Source: Vagococcus martis
Lineage (GTDB): Bacteria > Bacillota > Bacilli > Lactobacillales > Vagococcaceae
Reading direction: 5' to 3'
Assembly: GCF_002026305.1 (NCBI RefSeq)
Contig: NZ_MVAB01000001.1
Span: 372,001 to 436,000 of the forward strand
Length of the DNA stretch: 64,000 nt
Shown here one piece after another: positions 51,879 through 60,832 of this stretch (within the stretch, counting starts at the first letter, position 1; each line of letters opens with the position of its first letter). Both the position numbers and the translations under genes were made by a program. Under the pieces are notes generated by a model. That model saw only the letters and a list, made by a program, of their open reading frames with translations, made no database searches and was not told the origin of the DNA.

Positions 51879-52511
51879 TTATTTTACTATTCCATGCTTA
51901 AATGCATAAATCGCTGCTTGTGTTCGGTCGTCTACATCTAATTTAGATAAGATATTCGACACATGGGTTTTCACAGTTTTTAACGTGATAAATAATTCAT
52001 CAGCTATTTCTTGATTACTTTTCCCTTCAGAAATTAGTAACAAAATCTCTTTTTCACGATTAGTTAAATCTTCATGCAAATCATGTACTTTAGGCTTAGA
52101 TAAGCGCTCCATCATTTTACTGGTTACTTCAGGTTCTAACACTTTTTCTCCATTATATGCTGAGCGAATGGCATTAGCGATATCTTTAGCCGATGATGTT
52201 TTTAATAAGTACCCTGCTGCTCCTGCTTCAATTGCCGGATAAACTTTTTCATCATCTATAAAACTCGTTACAATTATAACTTTAGCTTCAGGCCACTCAG
52301 ATAGTATTTTTTGCGTAGATTCAATACCATCCATAACTTCCATGACCAGATCCATCAAAATAACATCCGGTCTTTTCTCTAGTGCCTGTTCATATCCCAT
52401 CAATCCATTTTCAGCCTCACCAACTACTTCAATATCCGATTGAATTGATAAATAAGATGACACACCTAAACGTACCATCTCATGATCATCTACTAATAGT
52501 ACTTTAATCAT
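51879..52511 (-). CDS. liaR: response regulator LiaR (VraR)
   Basis: A 210-aa NarL-type response regulator. The receiver has [18 protein letters not shown], the phospho-acceptor Asp in [13 protein letters not shown] and Lys in GYLLKTSS. The C-terminal LuxR helix-turn-helix reads [20 protein letters not shown]. With liaF and liaS upstream it forms the three-component envelope stress system that senses damage by lipid II antibiotics and daptomycin. Two ATGs in tandem follow AAAGGAGG; the second (52511) has better spacing. The gene overlaps liaS by eight bases. Confidence 0.95.
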   Translation of the reverse strand: MIKVLLVDDHEMVRLGVSSYLSIQSDIEVVGEAENGLMGYEQALEKRPDVILMDLVMEVMDGIESTQKILSEWPEAKVIIVTSFIDDEKVYPAIEAGAAGYLLKTSSAKDIANAIRSAYNGEKVLEPEVTSKMMERLSKPKVHDLHEDLTNREKEILLLISEGKSNQEIADELFITLKTVKTHVSNILSKLDVDDRTQAAIYAFKHGIVK

Positions 52512-53580
52512 CATGTTCCTCCTTTAGAATCGGCACTTTTATTTCAATACTGGTACCTTGTCCTTTAAAACTGACAATACGACAAGTTCCTCCCATTCCT
52601 TGAACACGTTCTCGAATATTTTGCAATCCATAACTACCTACCTTTTCTTCTTTTACATCAAATCCCACACCATCATCAACTAATCTTAATAAAACTGTTT
52701 GATCGATTTTTTTAAGATAGACTTCCAATAAATGGGCTTTAGCATGTCGTAAAGTATTAGACAGTAACTCCTGTGTGATTCTAAACAAATTATCTTCGAT
52801 TGAGCTTGGAAGGGTAACATTTTCAATTTGCCACTTTAACTCTATATTAATCTTTGTTTGTAATTCTTTCAATAACATTTCGATTCCTTGTTGAAGTGTT
52901 TTTTCTTCCAAATTAATGGGACGTAAATGAAGTAATAACGCACGCATTTCTGACTGAGACGTATTAATGATAGAAGCCACTACTTGGAGCTGTGTCTCAA
53001 TAACTTCAGGCACGTCCATTTCCTCAACCATCTCATTTAAAGTAGATAACATCATTGTAGCGGCAAATAACTGTTGGCTTACTGAATCATGCAACTCTCT
53101 TGCAATGCGGTGACGCTCAGACTTTATAATATCCTCTTTTGATTCTCCATCAACGTATTTAGGGATTGAACTAAGTTCTTGTAGTTCTTTAGACATTGAT
53201 AACATTTTTGAACGAACATTTTGAACATCTTGCTCTAACTCATCCACTAGACCATCTTCTTGATATTTTTTTTCTTTATTTGAAAAGATAGTATGCTCGT
53301 AGTTACCAACGCTTAAAAAATGAAGTTGTTCTTCTATTTTCCCGTAAGTATATCGATTGACTAAATACAGAATAGAAAATACTATTCCACTAACAGCAAT
53401 AGCTATTACAATAATATAGACAATAATTGGAACTTTAAATAAACGCGTTGTAATTAACTCAAGCATCCATTTCCGTTGATTATTCGCGTAAAAGTATGTA
53501 TACAGTGTCAAAATTAATACAATAAAAGTTAGAAGAAATGTGTAAAAAAAGATAAGCGGTCGGCTCTTTTTAGACATCAT
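52504..53580 (-). CDS. liaS: sensor histidine kinase LiaS (VraS)
   Basis: A 358-aa intramembrane-sensing kinase. It has two N-terminal membrane segments joined by a short outside loop (about 10-30 and 48-75), a linker, a HisKA_3 domain with the phospho-acceptor His in [19 protein letters not shown] and a HATPase domain with [14 protein letters not shown] and [13 protein letters not shown]. It overlaps liaF by four bases and liaR by eight, so the three are translationally coupled. The sensor lacks a large extracellular domain, as usual for LiaS, whose activity is held down by LiaF. Confidence 0.95.
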   Translation of the reverse strand: MMSKKSRPLIFFYTFLLTFIVLILTLYTYFYANNQRKWMLELITTRLFKVPIIVYIIVIAIAVSGIVFSILYLVNRYTYGKIEEQLHFLSVGNYEHTIFSNKEKKYQEDGLVDELEQDVQNVRSKMLSMSKELQELSSIPKYVDGESKEDIIKSERHRIARELHDSVSQQLFAATMMLSTLNEMVEEMDVPEVIETQLQVVASIINTSQSEMRALLLHLRPINLEEKTLQQGIEMLLKELQTKINIELKWQIENVTLPSSIEDNLFRITQELLSNTLRHAKAHLLEVYLKKIDQTVLLRLVDDGVGFDVKEEKVGSYGLQNIRERVQGMGGTCRIVSFKGQGTSIEIKVPILKEEHDD

Positions 53581-54308
53581 ACACGAATCACCTCAAGATC
53601 TCCAAACAATGTATTAGTAATCACTTTCAATCTTCTTGTTGACTCATCGTAATCTTCACTATAAAGTTTTAACGACTCATTATTTAAATGATACACTTCT
53701 TGATCAAAATGAACCGCCCCTCGCATACTGGAATGTTCTAATAAAATACCAATTCCTGTTGGCACCAAAATACGAGTTCGACCAAATCCTTTTCGAATAA
53801 TCACGACATTATCTTCTTTTGGCAATAATGTATTACCTAAGTCAATAATCGTATCACCAATCATCAAAGAAAAATTAATATCATCCCACTCATATGTATC
53901 ACTACCCAAACGCTGACTACCAATCCACGAACGTTTAAATCGTTTTCCAGCACGTTTACTACGACTTGTCGTTTTAATCATTTTAATTTGTTTTTTATTC
54001 CAAGGTGCAAAATTAAAAAAACGAACTTCTGAAATCTCTCCCATCACTAGACCAAAATAAATAACCGCTAAAATTAACATCAACCATACAGCCGGGCTAT
54101 TGAGTAAACTTAATACCATGATAATAATGGAAGCAACTAGTTGAAACTGATTAAATGATGTTTTGTATTTTTTATTTAATACATAAAAAAGATTTACAAC
54201 CGCAAACGTCAAAAATATAATAGCGGGGACATTACCTAATAATTGATATAGAGCCCACAAAAATAGTAATAACTCAATTACAATAAATACTCTCCATGAG
54301 CTGCGCAT
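53577..54308 (-). CDS. liaF: LiaF (VraT)-type negative regulator of the Lia system
   Basis: A 243-aa membrane protein with four hydrophobic segments in the N-terminal half (for example VFIVIELLLFLWALYQLLG and MLILAVIYFGLVMG). A C-terminal DUF2154-type beta-rich domain has SQRLGSDTYEWDDINFSLMI and VVIIRKGFGRTRILVPTGIG. LiaF keeps the kinase LiaS inactive without stress. It is the first gene of liaF-liaS-liaR and ends overlapping liaS. A promoter candidate with upstream direct repeats suggests positive autoregulation by LiaR. Confidence 0.93.
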   Translation of the reverse strand: MRSSWRVFIVIELLLFLWALYQLLGNVPAIIFLTFAVVNLFYVLNKKYKTSFNQFQLVASIIIMVLSLLNSPAVWLMLILAVIYFGLVMGEISEVRFFNFAPWNKKQIKMIKTTSRSKRAGKRFKRSWIGSQRLGSDTYEWDDINFSLMIGDTIIDLGNTLLPKEDNVVIIRKGFGRTRILVPTGIGILLEHSSMRGAVHFDQEVYHLNNESLKLYSEDYDESTRRLKVITNTLFGDLEVIRV

Positions 54309-54341
54309 AATTAATCGGCTCCTTTTTATTTCGTTTGATTT

Positions 54342-54406
54342 ATTATAACGTTTCTTTTAACATACATAAAACTTCAAAAGATTGAAACTTATCTAAGACT
54401 TAAGAC
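54342..54406 (-). promoter_or_regulatory. candidate liaF promoter with upstream direct repeats
   Basis: A perfect TATAAT (54342-54347) with a weak -35 TTTATG (54365-54370) lies 34 bases before liaF. Two copies of TAAGAC on the plus strand (54394-54399 and 54401-54406), seven bases apart, sit about 60-70 bases upstream of the expected start, a typical place for an activator. Assignment to LiaR is inference. Confidence 0.45.
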
Positions 54407-54416
54407 CTATACTCAA

Positions 54417-54444
54417 AATAAAAAGTTATGCAATTGCATAACTT
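54417..54444 (-). terminator. terminator after greA
   Basis: A 22-base perfect palindrome (54423-54444, centre AATT) overlaps the greA stop and is followed on the minus strand by TTTATTTT. Confidence 0.75.
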
Positions 54445-54913
54445 AAGAAATTTTTTTAATTTTTACATTCATGCTACCACCAGGTGTTTCAATCGTTACA
54501 GTATCATTTAGTTTACAACCTAACAATGCTTTAGCAATTCGTGAGTCATTTGAAATTTTCCCTTCAAATGGATCAGCTTCTGCACTACCTACGATTGTAT
54601 ACTCCTCTTCTTCACCATCTGGTAGTTCAACAAATGTCACCGTACGGCCTAATGAAACAGTATCTTTATCTGCACTATTATTATCGATTATTTGAGCAAA
54701 ACGAATCATGTTTTCTAACGTTGTGATTCGTCCCTCCACAAACGCTTGCTCATCTTTAGCTGATTCATACTCAGAGTTTTCTGATAAATCACCAAAGCTT
54801 CTAGCAATTTTTATGCGTTCGACAATTTCTTTACGCTTAACTGTTTTTAGCATCTCTAGTTCTTCTTCTAATTTTAGTTTACCTTCTAAAGTCATAGGAT
54901 AGACTTTTTCCAT
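54443..54913 (-). CDS. greA: transcription elongation factor GreA
   Basis: GreA rescues backtracked RNA polymerase by stimulating transcript cleavage. The 156-aa protein has the N-terminal coiled coil ([20 protein letters not shown] through the acidic tip [18 protein letters not shown]) and the C-terminal FKBP-like domain ending [12 protein letters not shown]. It follows mltG by 168 bases and has its own promoter and a leader hairpin, so it is probably transcribed separately. Confidence 0.97.
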   Translation of the reverse strand: MEKVYPMTLEGKLKLEEELEMLKTVKRKEIVERIKIARSFGDLSENSEYESAKDEQAFVEGRITTLENMIRFAQIIDNNSADKDTVSLGRTVTFVELPDGEEEEYTIVGSAEADPFEGKISNDSRIAKALLGCKLNDTVTIETPGGSMNVKIKKIS

Positions 54914-54965
54914 AGTACTCTCACTTCTCCTTAACTAATCTATATCAGTTTATTTCTTATAAAGG

Positions 54966-54997
54966 AATAGCTTTTCTGAAATCATCAGAAAAGCTTG
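54966..54997 (-). promoter_or_regulatory. hairpin in the greA leader
   Basis: A perfect 11-bp stem (54969-54979 with 54985-54995, loop of five) lies between the greA promoter and gene. It is not followed by a T run on either strand, so it is not an obvious terminator; it may act in mRNA stability or translation. Confidence 0.45.
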
Positions 54998-55017
54998 TCC
55001 TATTTAATATACACAAC

Positions 55018-55046
55018 ACAATACCACGTTGATCGAAAAATGTAAA
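55018..55046 (-). promoter_or_regulatory. greA promoter
   Basis: TTTACA (55041-55046), a 17-base spacer and TATTGT (55018-55023) with a TGG extension, on the minus strand, downstream of mltG. Confidence 0.65.
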
Positions 55047-55081
55047 CTCTTTATTTTATGAAAATTTTTTATCATTAAAAA

Positions 55082-56380
55082 TCAATTGTTTTTATCATCT
55101 ATATACTCTTTTTTATTCACTAAATGTTCATCATATGTTTTAGCATAGTAGACTTTTCCCGTCGACACATCGGCTAAGAAATATAATGCATCTGTCTCTT
55201 CAGGATTTAATACAGCTTCAATTGCCTGTTGGCTTGGATTATTAAATGGTCCCGGCCCAGTTCCTTTATTAATATACAAATTATACGGTGAGTCAACTTG
55301 TGTATCTTTTTCTGATAAGTGTACTTTATGCTCATCCATTGCGTATAAAATTGAAATGTCTGATTGTATTGGCATATCAATAGCTAGTCGATTTAAGAAT
55401 ACTTGAGCTATCTTACGTCGATCTTCAGGTGTGACCCCTTCTTTTTCTACTAATGAAGCAAGTGTTAAGACTTCTTGTACGGTCATTTTTTTGGCTTTGA
55501 TTTGATCATAATAAGGTGCTAACACTTGATTTGTCTTATCCACCATTTGAGTAATCATGTCTTTAATTGGCACATCTTTATAGTAGTAATAAGTGGCAGG
55601 ATATAGATAGCCTTCTAAACGGTATCGCGTATCCTTAGCATTTTTTGCACTTTCAAGCAATTCAGGATATTTCGTTGCTAACTCATTAAAGAATTCTTCA
55701 TCCTTCATCACGTCTAAGAAATCCTCTTTAGGTAACTTTGTTTCTTTGCTAAATAATTCAGCAATCTGATCTACGGAATACCCTTCAGGAATGGTAATTT
55801 TAGCATCTGCTAATGAGACTGGTTCATCTGTCCCACCCTCTTGTAAACTATCTGTGATTGCCTCAAGTGTCATACTCGGTGACATTTGATAATATCCAGC
55901 TTGAAAATCAGCTTTATTGTTCATTTTTACATAATAAGAAAACACTAAACCACTTTTGATAATTTTATTTTTTTCTAATATTTGTCCAATTTGTTTACTA
56001 CTACTTCCTTGCGGGATTTCAACTTGAATTAATTTTTCATTTTTACTATCTAATGGCTTCAAGCTAGAAGTAAAGTACTGATACGCAAAAAATCCAGCAA
56101 TAGACAATGTCATAATCAATACAGCAACAATAATTAATACAATTTTTTTCACCATATTATTTTCTTTCTTACGTCCTTTGTAACTTGTTTGTTGCCTTCT
56201 ATTTTGTGTTCTATCTCTATTTCTTTTTTGTAATTCTTGCTCACCAGGTATATGTTTAGACTGCTCTTCTTTTTGGTTTATAGTGTCATCCGACTTCATC
56301 GAATCTAACACATAGCCCCTTAGCTCTTTACCCGTTTTATGTTCTTGTTCACGATTAAAGTCATCATTTCTATCCGTCAA
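55082..56380 (-). CDS. mltG: endolytic murein transglycosylase MltG (YceG)
   Basis: MltG cuts nascent glycan strands in the membrane and sets their length. The 432-aa protein has a long charged cytoplasmic N terminus (about 1-75), one membrane helix (KKIVLIIVAVLIMTLSIAGF), a LysM-like region (EIPQGSSSKQIGQILEKN) and the catalytic YceG domain with Glu in LASLVEKEGVTPEDRRKIA and the later PYNLYINKGTGPGPFNNPS. It starts with TTG at 56378-56380, eight bases after AAAGGAGG; no closer ATG exists. It lies upstream of greA as in other Lactobacillales. The extended N terminus is common in streptococci and enterococci. Confidence 0.95.
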   Translation of the reverse strand: MTDRNDDFNREQEHKTGKELRGYVLDSMKSDDTINQKEEQSKHIPGEQELQKRNRDRTQNRRQQTSYKGRKKENNMVKKIVLIIVAVLIMTLSIAGFFAYQYFTSSLKPLDSKNEKLIQVEIPQGSSSKQIGQILEKNKIIKSGLVFSYYVKMNNKADFQAGYYQMSPSMTLEAITDSLQEGGTDEPVSLADAKITIPEGYSVDQIAELFSKETKLPKEDFLDVMKDEEFFNELATKYPELLESAKNAKDTRYRLEGYLYPATYYYYKDVPIKDMITQMVDKTNQVLAPYYDQIKAKKMTVQEVLTLASLVEKEGVTPEDRRKIAQVFLNRLAIDMPIQSDISILYAMDEHKVHLSEKDTQVDSPYNLYINKGTGPGPFNNPSQQAIEAVLNPEETDALYFLADVSTGKVYYAKTYDEHLVNKKEYIDDKNN

Positions 56381-56547
56381 AAAAAGGGCCTCCTTTTATT
56401 TAAATTTGCTCTTACCATTATACATGATTATTATAAAATTCCAAATACCTTAAACAAATTATAGAGATATTTTTACGTTTTCTTCCTCTTTATTTTTCAT
56501 ACTAAATAAGATACAATAAAATAAATTGTCGAAAGGAGGGTATGACA

Positions 56548-56880
56548 GTGGAAACATTGCCAAATTGCCCAGAATGTAACTCATCATACACTTATGAAGA
56601 TGGACTAATGTATATTTGTCCAGAATGTGCCCATGAGTGGTCAACACAAGACTCAGAAACCGTCGAAACTGTTAAAACAGATGCTTTTGGTAACCCATTA
56701 GCTGATGGTGATTCTGTCACAGTCATCAAAGACTTAAAAGTAAAAGGTGCCAGTCAACCAATCAAACAAGGAACTAAAGTTAAAAACATCCGTTTAGTTG
56801 AAGGGGATCATGACATCGATTGTAAAGTTGATGGATTCGGTCCAATGAAATTAAAATCTGAATTTGTTAAAAAACTATAA
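56548..56880 (+). CDS. PhnA/YjdM family zinc-ribbon protein
   Basis: A small zinc-ribbon protein (110 aa from GTG, 112 from the ATG at 56542). The N terminus has two Cys pairs, [13 protein letters not shown] and CPECAHEW. The C-terminal domain has the family stretch [20 protein letters not shown] and the ending [12 protein letters not shown]. The family was named for alkylphosphonate use, but that role is not supported for most members and the function is unknown. AAAGGAGG is eight bases from the GTG and only two from the ATG, so GTG is preferred. It is a single gene with a terminator. Confidence 0.88.
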   Translation: METLPNCPECNSSYTYEDGLMYICPECAHEWSTQDSETVETVKTDAFGNPLADGDSVTVIKDLKVKGASQPIKQGTKVKNIRLVEGDHDIDCKVDGFGPMKLKSEFVKKL

Positions 56881-56920
56881 AAAAAATGTAACTGGGAATC
56901 TTCCTAGTTACATTTTTTTT
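56880..56920 (+). terminator. terminator after the PhnA-like gene
   Basis: AATGTAACT/AGTTACATT with an inner GGAA/TTCC forms a strong stem followed by eight T. It also has A7 on the other side and could stop tRNA-Thr transcripts. Confidence 0.85.
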
Positions 56921-56921
56921 A

Positions 56922-56994
56922 AGCCACCTGTCGGACTTGAACCGACGACCCCCACCTTACCATGGTGGTGCTCTACCAACTGAGCTAAGGCGGC
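56922..56994 (-). tRNA. tRNA-Thr (anticodon GGU)
   Basis: A complete cloverleaf on the minus strand: acceptor GCCGCCT/AGGTGGC, D arm GCTC-AGTTGGTA-GAGC, anticodon stem CCACC/GGTGG with loop ATGGTAA (anticodon GGT, threonine), and T arm GTCGG-TTCAAGT-CCGAC. CCA is not encoded. An integrase gene lies 165 bases away on the 5' side of the tRNA, suggesting this is a mobile-element boundary. Confidence 0.95.
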
Positions 56995-57159
56995 ATATTG
57001 GAAATACAAATTATATAATACTTAGTTTATCAACGTTTGTCAATAATGGAATAACAATAGGAGCACGATTATTTTTACTATATTGTGCTCTTATCTACCA
57101 TCTTATCATTTTTGTTATCACTTTTACATCTTCTTTCTATATATAGAATGAATTTTTTA

Positions 57160-58398
57160 CTAGCTAAAAATATAGGTATTAGATAACTCAGCTATCTCTT
57201 TTGAATTATCATCATCTATATAATAATCTAATGTTGTTTGAACTTTTTGATGACCAGCAATTTCTTTTACTAAATTTGGCGATACTTTCTTTTCTCTCAT
57301 TAGTAAAGTTAAATACGCTTTTCTTAAATCTCTCAATGTTGGTTCCTTAGAAATTTTCTTCTCTTTTACCAATACTTTACAAAATTTAGCCCACTCCTTT
57401 GAGTAATATTGTATTTTGTACGGAGACCCATCAGGATATGCTACAATAAGTCTTCTTGCCACTTCATCTTTATCTATCCAGCTCGGAAAACCATGATTTA
57501 TTTCATAATCATTTAATAGGTACTCTAAATCATAAAACAAAGGTACTCTTCTACTTAATCCGTTTTTTGTCGACTTAAACTCATAACCTTCATTATAGAT
57601 TTTGTCATTTGATAAAGACTGTTTTACAATAATATTTTTCTCTTCAAAGTTGATATTAGGATATTCCAGTCCACAAACTTCACCTCGCCTCATACCAGTT
57701 AATATACTTATGTTAAAGAAAAGTTGTAAGTGGTCTGGTAATTTATGTAATTCTCTCAAGACTATTTTTAACTCTTCTTCAGATAATATGTTCGTTTTAT
57801 TTAGATTATATTTTGGTCTAACATTTAAATTCGCCATTGGATTTAATTTTATTATTTTCAAACCATTTTTAGCGAATTCAAACACTTTTTCTATCGCTAC
57901 AATATATTTATATACTGTATCCGTACTCACATTTCTTCCTCTTATCTTCCTAGAAACTATCTTTTGTTTTACGTTATTACAATCAATTCCTGTAATTAAT
58001 TTTACTTTTTTCTTTCCAAATTCTGGATAAGATTTCACTATTCTATCTAGTATTTCCTTCTGACTTGATAGAGTTGACATAGCTATATCTTTTGCTATAA
58101 CCTGATTTTCAAACCACAAATTTGCTAATTCTGAAAATAATATATTGCTATCAGAAACTAACTCATTATTTTCAAAATCTAATTGTTCTTGTTCAAACCT
58201 TTCTTCTACTCCTTTTTTCCATTTATTATAAATAGACTTTACAACAGCTACACCACCAGAATTATTTACTGTTTTAGTTTCCGTATAAAACTTTCCACCT
58301 CTACTTTCCGCTTTTTTTCTAAATCTAAATACATATTTAGACTTAGATACTTTGCTAATACCATTAAACTTTGTTCCAATTACTAATTTTTCACTCAT
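57160..58398 (-). CDS. int: tyrosine-type site-specific integrase
   Basis: A 412-aa phage/ICE-type tyrosine recombinase. It has an N-terminal arm-binding-like segment (KSKYVFRFRKKAESRGG), a SAM-like core-binding domain (LFSELANLWFENQVIAKDIA) and a catalytic domain. Visible catalytic residues are Arg in LTGMRRGEVCGLE, Lys in STKNG, Arg in LRDLRKAYLT, His in EIAGHQKVQTTLDYY and the nucleophilic Tyr there. The usual His of the HxxR motif is Arg here (RDLR). GGGGGAA precedes the ATG. It lies next to tRNA-Thr and heads an AT-rich accessory region; no excisionase gene is recognised. Confidence 0.92.
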   Translation of the reverse strand: MSEKLVIGTKFNGISKVSKSKYVFRFRKKAESRGGKFYTETKTVNNSGGVAVVKSIYNKWKKGVEERFEQEQLDFENNELVSDSNILFSELANLWFENQVIAKDIAMSTLSSQKEILDRIVKSYPEFGKKKVKLITGIDCNNVKQKIVSRKIRGRNVSTDTVYKYIVAIEKVFEFAKNGLKIIKLNPMANLNVRPKYNLNKTNILSEEELKIVLRELHKLPDHLQLFFNISILTGMRRGEVCGLEYPNINFEEKNIIVKQSLSNDKIYNEGYEFKSTKNGLSRRVPLFYDLEYLLNDYEINHGFPSWIDKDEVARRLIVAYPDGSPYKIQYYSKEWAKFCKVLVKEKKISKEPTLRDLRKAYLTLLMREKKVSPNLVKEIAGHQKVQTTLDYYIDDDNSKEIAELSNTYIFS

Positions 58399-58473
58399 TA
58401 CAATTCCCCCTTTTTTAATATGTCTGTATATTACCTTCCTCCTAAATCCTTCTCAACCACTTTGTTATCTGAT

Positions 58474-58502
58474 TTATTATTTTCATATAATTAAGCTAGC
58501 AA
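58474..58502 (-). promoter_or_regulatory. candidate integrase promoter
   Basis: TTGCTA (58497-58502), a 17-base spacer and TAATAA (58474-58479) on the minus strand, about 75 bases before int. Confidence 0.4.
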
Positions 58503-58568
58503 AGTAATAGTATAATTATAAATATCTACTAAAAACATATGTCATAAGTATTTACACTTTTTCAAAAA

Positions 58569-58715
58569 AATGAAAAAGAGGCTGACCCAAAAGTCTTAAA
58601 ATAGAAAAAAACCATGAAATCCGTTAATTAAAACGTTGATTTCATGGGATTTCTATTTTGTTAGTTGGGTGATCTTTATTTAAAAAGTGACTTTTGGGTC
58701 AGCCTCTTTTAATGA
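58569..58715. mobile_element. 137-bp MITE-like element with 5-bp target duplication
   Basis: Perfect 22-base terminal inverted repeats (58574-58595 and 58689-58710, core GGCTGACCCAAAAGTC) enclose a second nested dyad (58598-58621 with 58638-58659). The element has no gene and is flanked by the direct repeat AATGA (58569-58573 and 58711-58715). Removing the element and one AATGA extends the reading frame of the adjacent gene fragment to a natural stop at 58552, which supports a real insertion. The parent transposon is not identified. Confidence 0.7.
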
Positions 58716-58855
58716 TGTTCTATAATATATGATAATTTTTCTACCGTTAAAAATAATTTTTCACTTACCAATAATAATACTTTTTCCTGTAATTCATTCT
58801 CAGATAAATTCTCTAGATTGTCTTTATTTTTCTTTTTTCTAAATTGCAATATTAA
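58709..58855 (-). pseudogene. C-terminal fragment of a broken gene, between IS30 and the MITE
   Basis: An open minus-strand frame of about 48 codons begins at the IS30 border and ends in a stop created by the MITE. It reads FRKKKNKDNLENLSENELQ, then LLLVSEKLFLTVEKL and ends IIEHH. Without the MITE it would continue FFEKV and stop at 58552. It has no start of its own. It is probably the tail of the gene whose larger part lies at 60056-60832, but no target duplication at IS30 proves this. The family is unknown. Confidence 0.5.
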
Positions 58856-60062
58856 GTTAGCCACCTAGGTAAAAACATCTAATTTTTTGTGTTATTCTAT
58901 TAAAATCCATCCTTACCAACATGTTTTGATTTTAAGCTTTTGAATTTCTTCTAAAAATAATGTAGCTGGTTGTCTATAATTTAAGATTTTACGTGGTAAA
59001 AGATTAATTTTTTCAGTAGCCAGTTGAATGAATTGTTTTGAGTAGTTGCAGATTGGAGTTCCTTTCGGAATAAATTGTCTTAATAAACCATTATGTCTTT
59101 CATTTGTACCTCGTTCCCAAGAAGAATAAGGATGAGCAAAATAGACATCCGTTATTTGTTGGAGAGTATCATGAAGCGAGCTAAATTCACTACCATTATC
59201 AGCAGTAATTGATTGAAACATCTTGCTAAAATTAACTTGTCCGAACTCAGATTTTAATCGATTAACAGTATAACAAACAGACTCTTCTGTATGATCATCT
59301 AAAACAACAGTGATCATGTAACGCGTTTTTCTTTCAACAAGAGTAAGTATAGCATTATCATCTTTAGATTTTGAACCAATAACGCTATCTATTTCCCAAT
59401 GACCAAAGTTTTTTCTATCATCAACTGTACTTGGTCGTTCATCAATCGATTTTCCTAGTTCTTTTTTATGCTTACGACTTCTTTTCTTTTTAGGTGAGAG
59501 TCTGATCTTCATCTTGAGATGATGGTTTCTAATAGGTAAAAAGCCACTATCAATATAATTATAAAGTGTCTTAGTAGAGACAGTAGGTGTATTCCAGGTC
59601 CTCATGGACTTGGTAAAACCAACAATTGCATCTGGTGACCAATTAAAATCAATAATCTGTTTACAGGCATAATTAATAAAGTCAACAGCACTGGCTAGCT
59701 TAGAATTAGCACCACAACGCTTTCTATTTTCTATATATTTAGCTTGTCCTGTCTCAGCAAAATAGAGTTGTCTAGGCTTTTTATTTTCTTTGATTTGCGT
59801 TGTTGTACCACGTTTTAGCTCATTGTTTATTGTTTGATGGTGTCGACCTAATCGTTTACCGATTGCTCTATTAGAATCACCTCTATTATGCCAAACTTCA
59901 ATAAGTTGTCTTTCTTCAAAGGAAAGATGTTTATAAGTCAATTTTTGTGTGGTATTCTGAATTTGCGCCATGATAAAAATTCCTTTCGTTGTTGGGTAGA
60001 TACTTCAATGATACATGAATTTTTACCATGGTGTTTTTTTATTATTTTAGGGTGGCTAACTT
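58854..60062 (-). mobile_element. IS30-family insertion sequence
   Basis: About 1.2 kb bounded by 12-base inverted repeats AAGTTAGCCACC (58854-58865) and its complement (60051-60062), containing one complete IS30-type transposase. The usual 2-3 base target duplication is not visible, suggesting rearrangement after insertion. It separates two pieces of unknown coding sequence. Confidence 0.8.
58913..59971 (-). CDS. IS30 family transposase
   Basis: A 352-aa transposase. The N-terminal helix-turn-helix region reads YKHLSFEERQLIEVWHNRG and IGKRLGRHHQTINNELKRG. The DDE catalytic residues are in FGHWEIDSVIGS, SITADNGSEFSS and SWERGTNERHNGLLRQF. The frame is full length with no internal stops, so it is probably active. 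AAAGGAATT precedes the ATG. Confidence 0.95.
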   Translation of the reverse strand: MAQIQNTTQKLTYKHLSFEERQLIEVWHNRGDSNRAIGKRLGRHHQTINNELKRGTTTQIKENKKPRQLYFAETGQAKYIENRKRCGANSKLASAVDFINYACKQIIDFNWSPDAIVGFTKSMRTWNTPTVSTKTLYNYIDSGFLPIRNHHLKMKIRLSPKKKRSRKHKKELGKSIDERPSTVDDRKNFGHWEIDSVIGSKSKDDNAILTLVERKTRYMITVVLDDHTEESVCYTVNRLKSEFGQVNFSKMFQSITADNGSEFSSLHDTLQQITDVYFAHPYSSWERGTNERHNGLLRQFIPKGTPICNYSKQFIQLATEKINLLPRKILNYRQPATLFLEEIQKLKIKTCW

Positions 60063-60832
60063 GATTCTACAATTAACCTATTTTTCTTTTTTAATTTTTT
60101 ATAAACTTTATTATATTCTGATATATAATACTCGTATAAACTTTTATATAAAACAGGTCTACTTCTAATATCTATAGACTGCTTGGTTTGTAACTTACCT
60201 TTGCTTATCGCATTTATCGACCCATTCTTCTTAAATTTAATTTTGTTCTTACCGCCACCTCTTAATTGTATATTTTTACAATTAATTTCTTTAAATATTT
60301 TCATACCTTGATTAAGTCTATAGCTATATTGTCTGTTTAACCATTTTTTCCTATCTTCAACACCTAGTAGTCGTCTATACTTAGTAGATATTGAACATTT
60401 TAATTCTTTATCATAGACAGCATATTTCAAAACAACTAAATTAGCTTTTTCAGATTCAGCTTGAGTTATACCTAACCTTTCTACTAATAAATGAGGGTTA
60501 AACCATAAATGTTTGATAGTATTTAAATTTCCGTTATTTTCATAACATTCTATTAAAAAATTTTGAGTTAGATTAAATAAAAAAGTTTTCATATTATTCA
60601 CAATAACTGATTGACTAGCTATCCTTAAAAACTCTAATATTGAATATCTATCAAGCTCTATACTGATATCTAACTCAAAATAAGATAATAATAAAGAGAA
60701 CAATTTGTCTTTCTCATATTGATTACTTTCAATAATGATTACTAGACAGATACACGAATAATTAATATACCTTGTTATTTCTTTTTTATTAGGCTGTACA
60801 CTAAATCGTGTTGATAGATTAAATTCTGTCAA
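60056..60832 (-). pseudogene. unknown gene truncated at both ends by ISL3 and IS30
   Basis: A 258-codon frame whose first 14 residues (FNLSTRFSVQP) are read from the ISL3 terminal repeat and whose last residue and stop come from the IS30 end. The real remnant is therefore about 60063-60791. It has hydrophobic-helical stretches (YSCICLVIIIESN), a possible helix-turn-helix (VERLGITQAESEKANLVVL), then a Lys/Asn-rich basic C-terminal half (GGGKNKIKFKKNGS). No family is recognised. Being next to int it may have been a replication or regulatory gene of the island, but this is guesswork. Confidence 0.6.

Noticed and set aside
57061-57090. GAGCACGAT/ATTGTGCTC stem between tRNA-Thr and int as a terminator or att site
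   Set aside because: It has no T run on either strand and no second copy as a direct repeat. It is too short to call.
57602-58030. 142-aa plus-strand frame antisense to int
   Set aside because: It is a mirror of the integrase coding sequence in AT-rich DNA, hydrophobic by composition, with no start signals.
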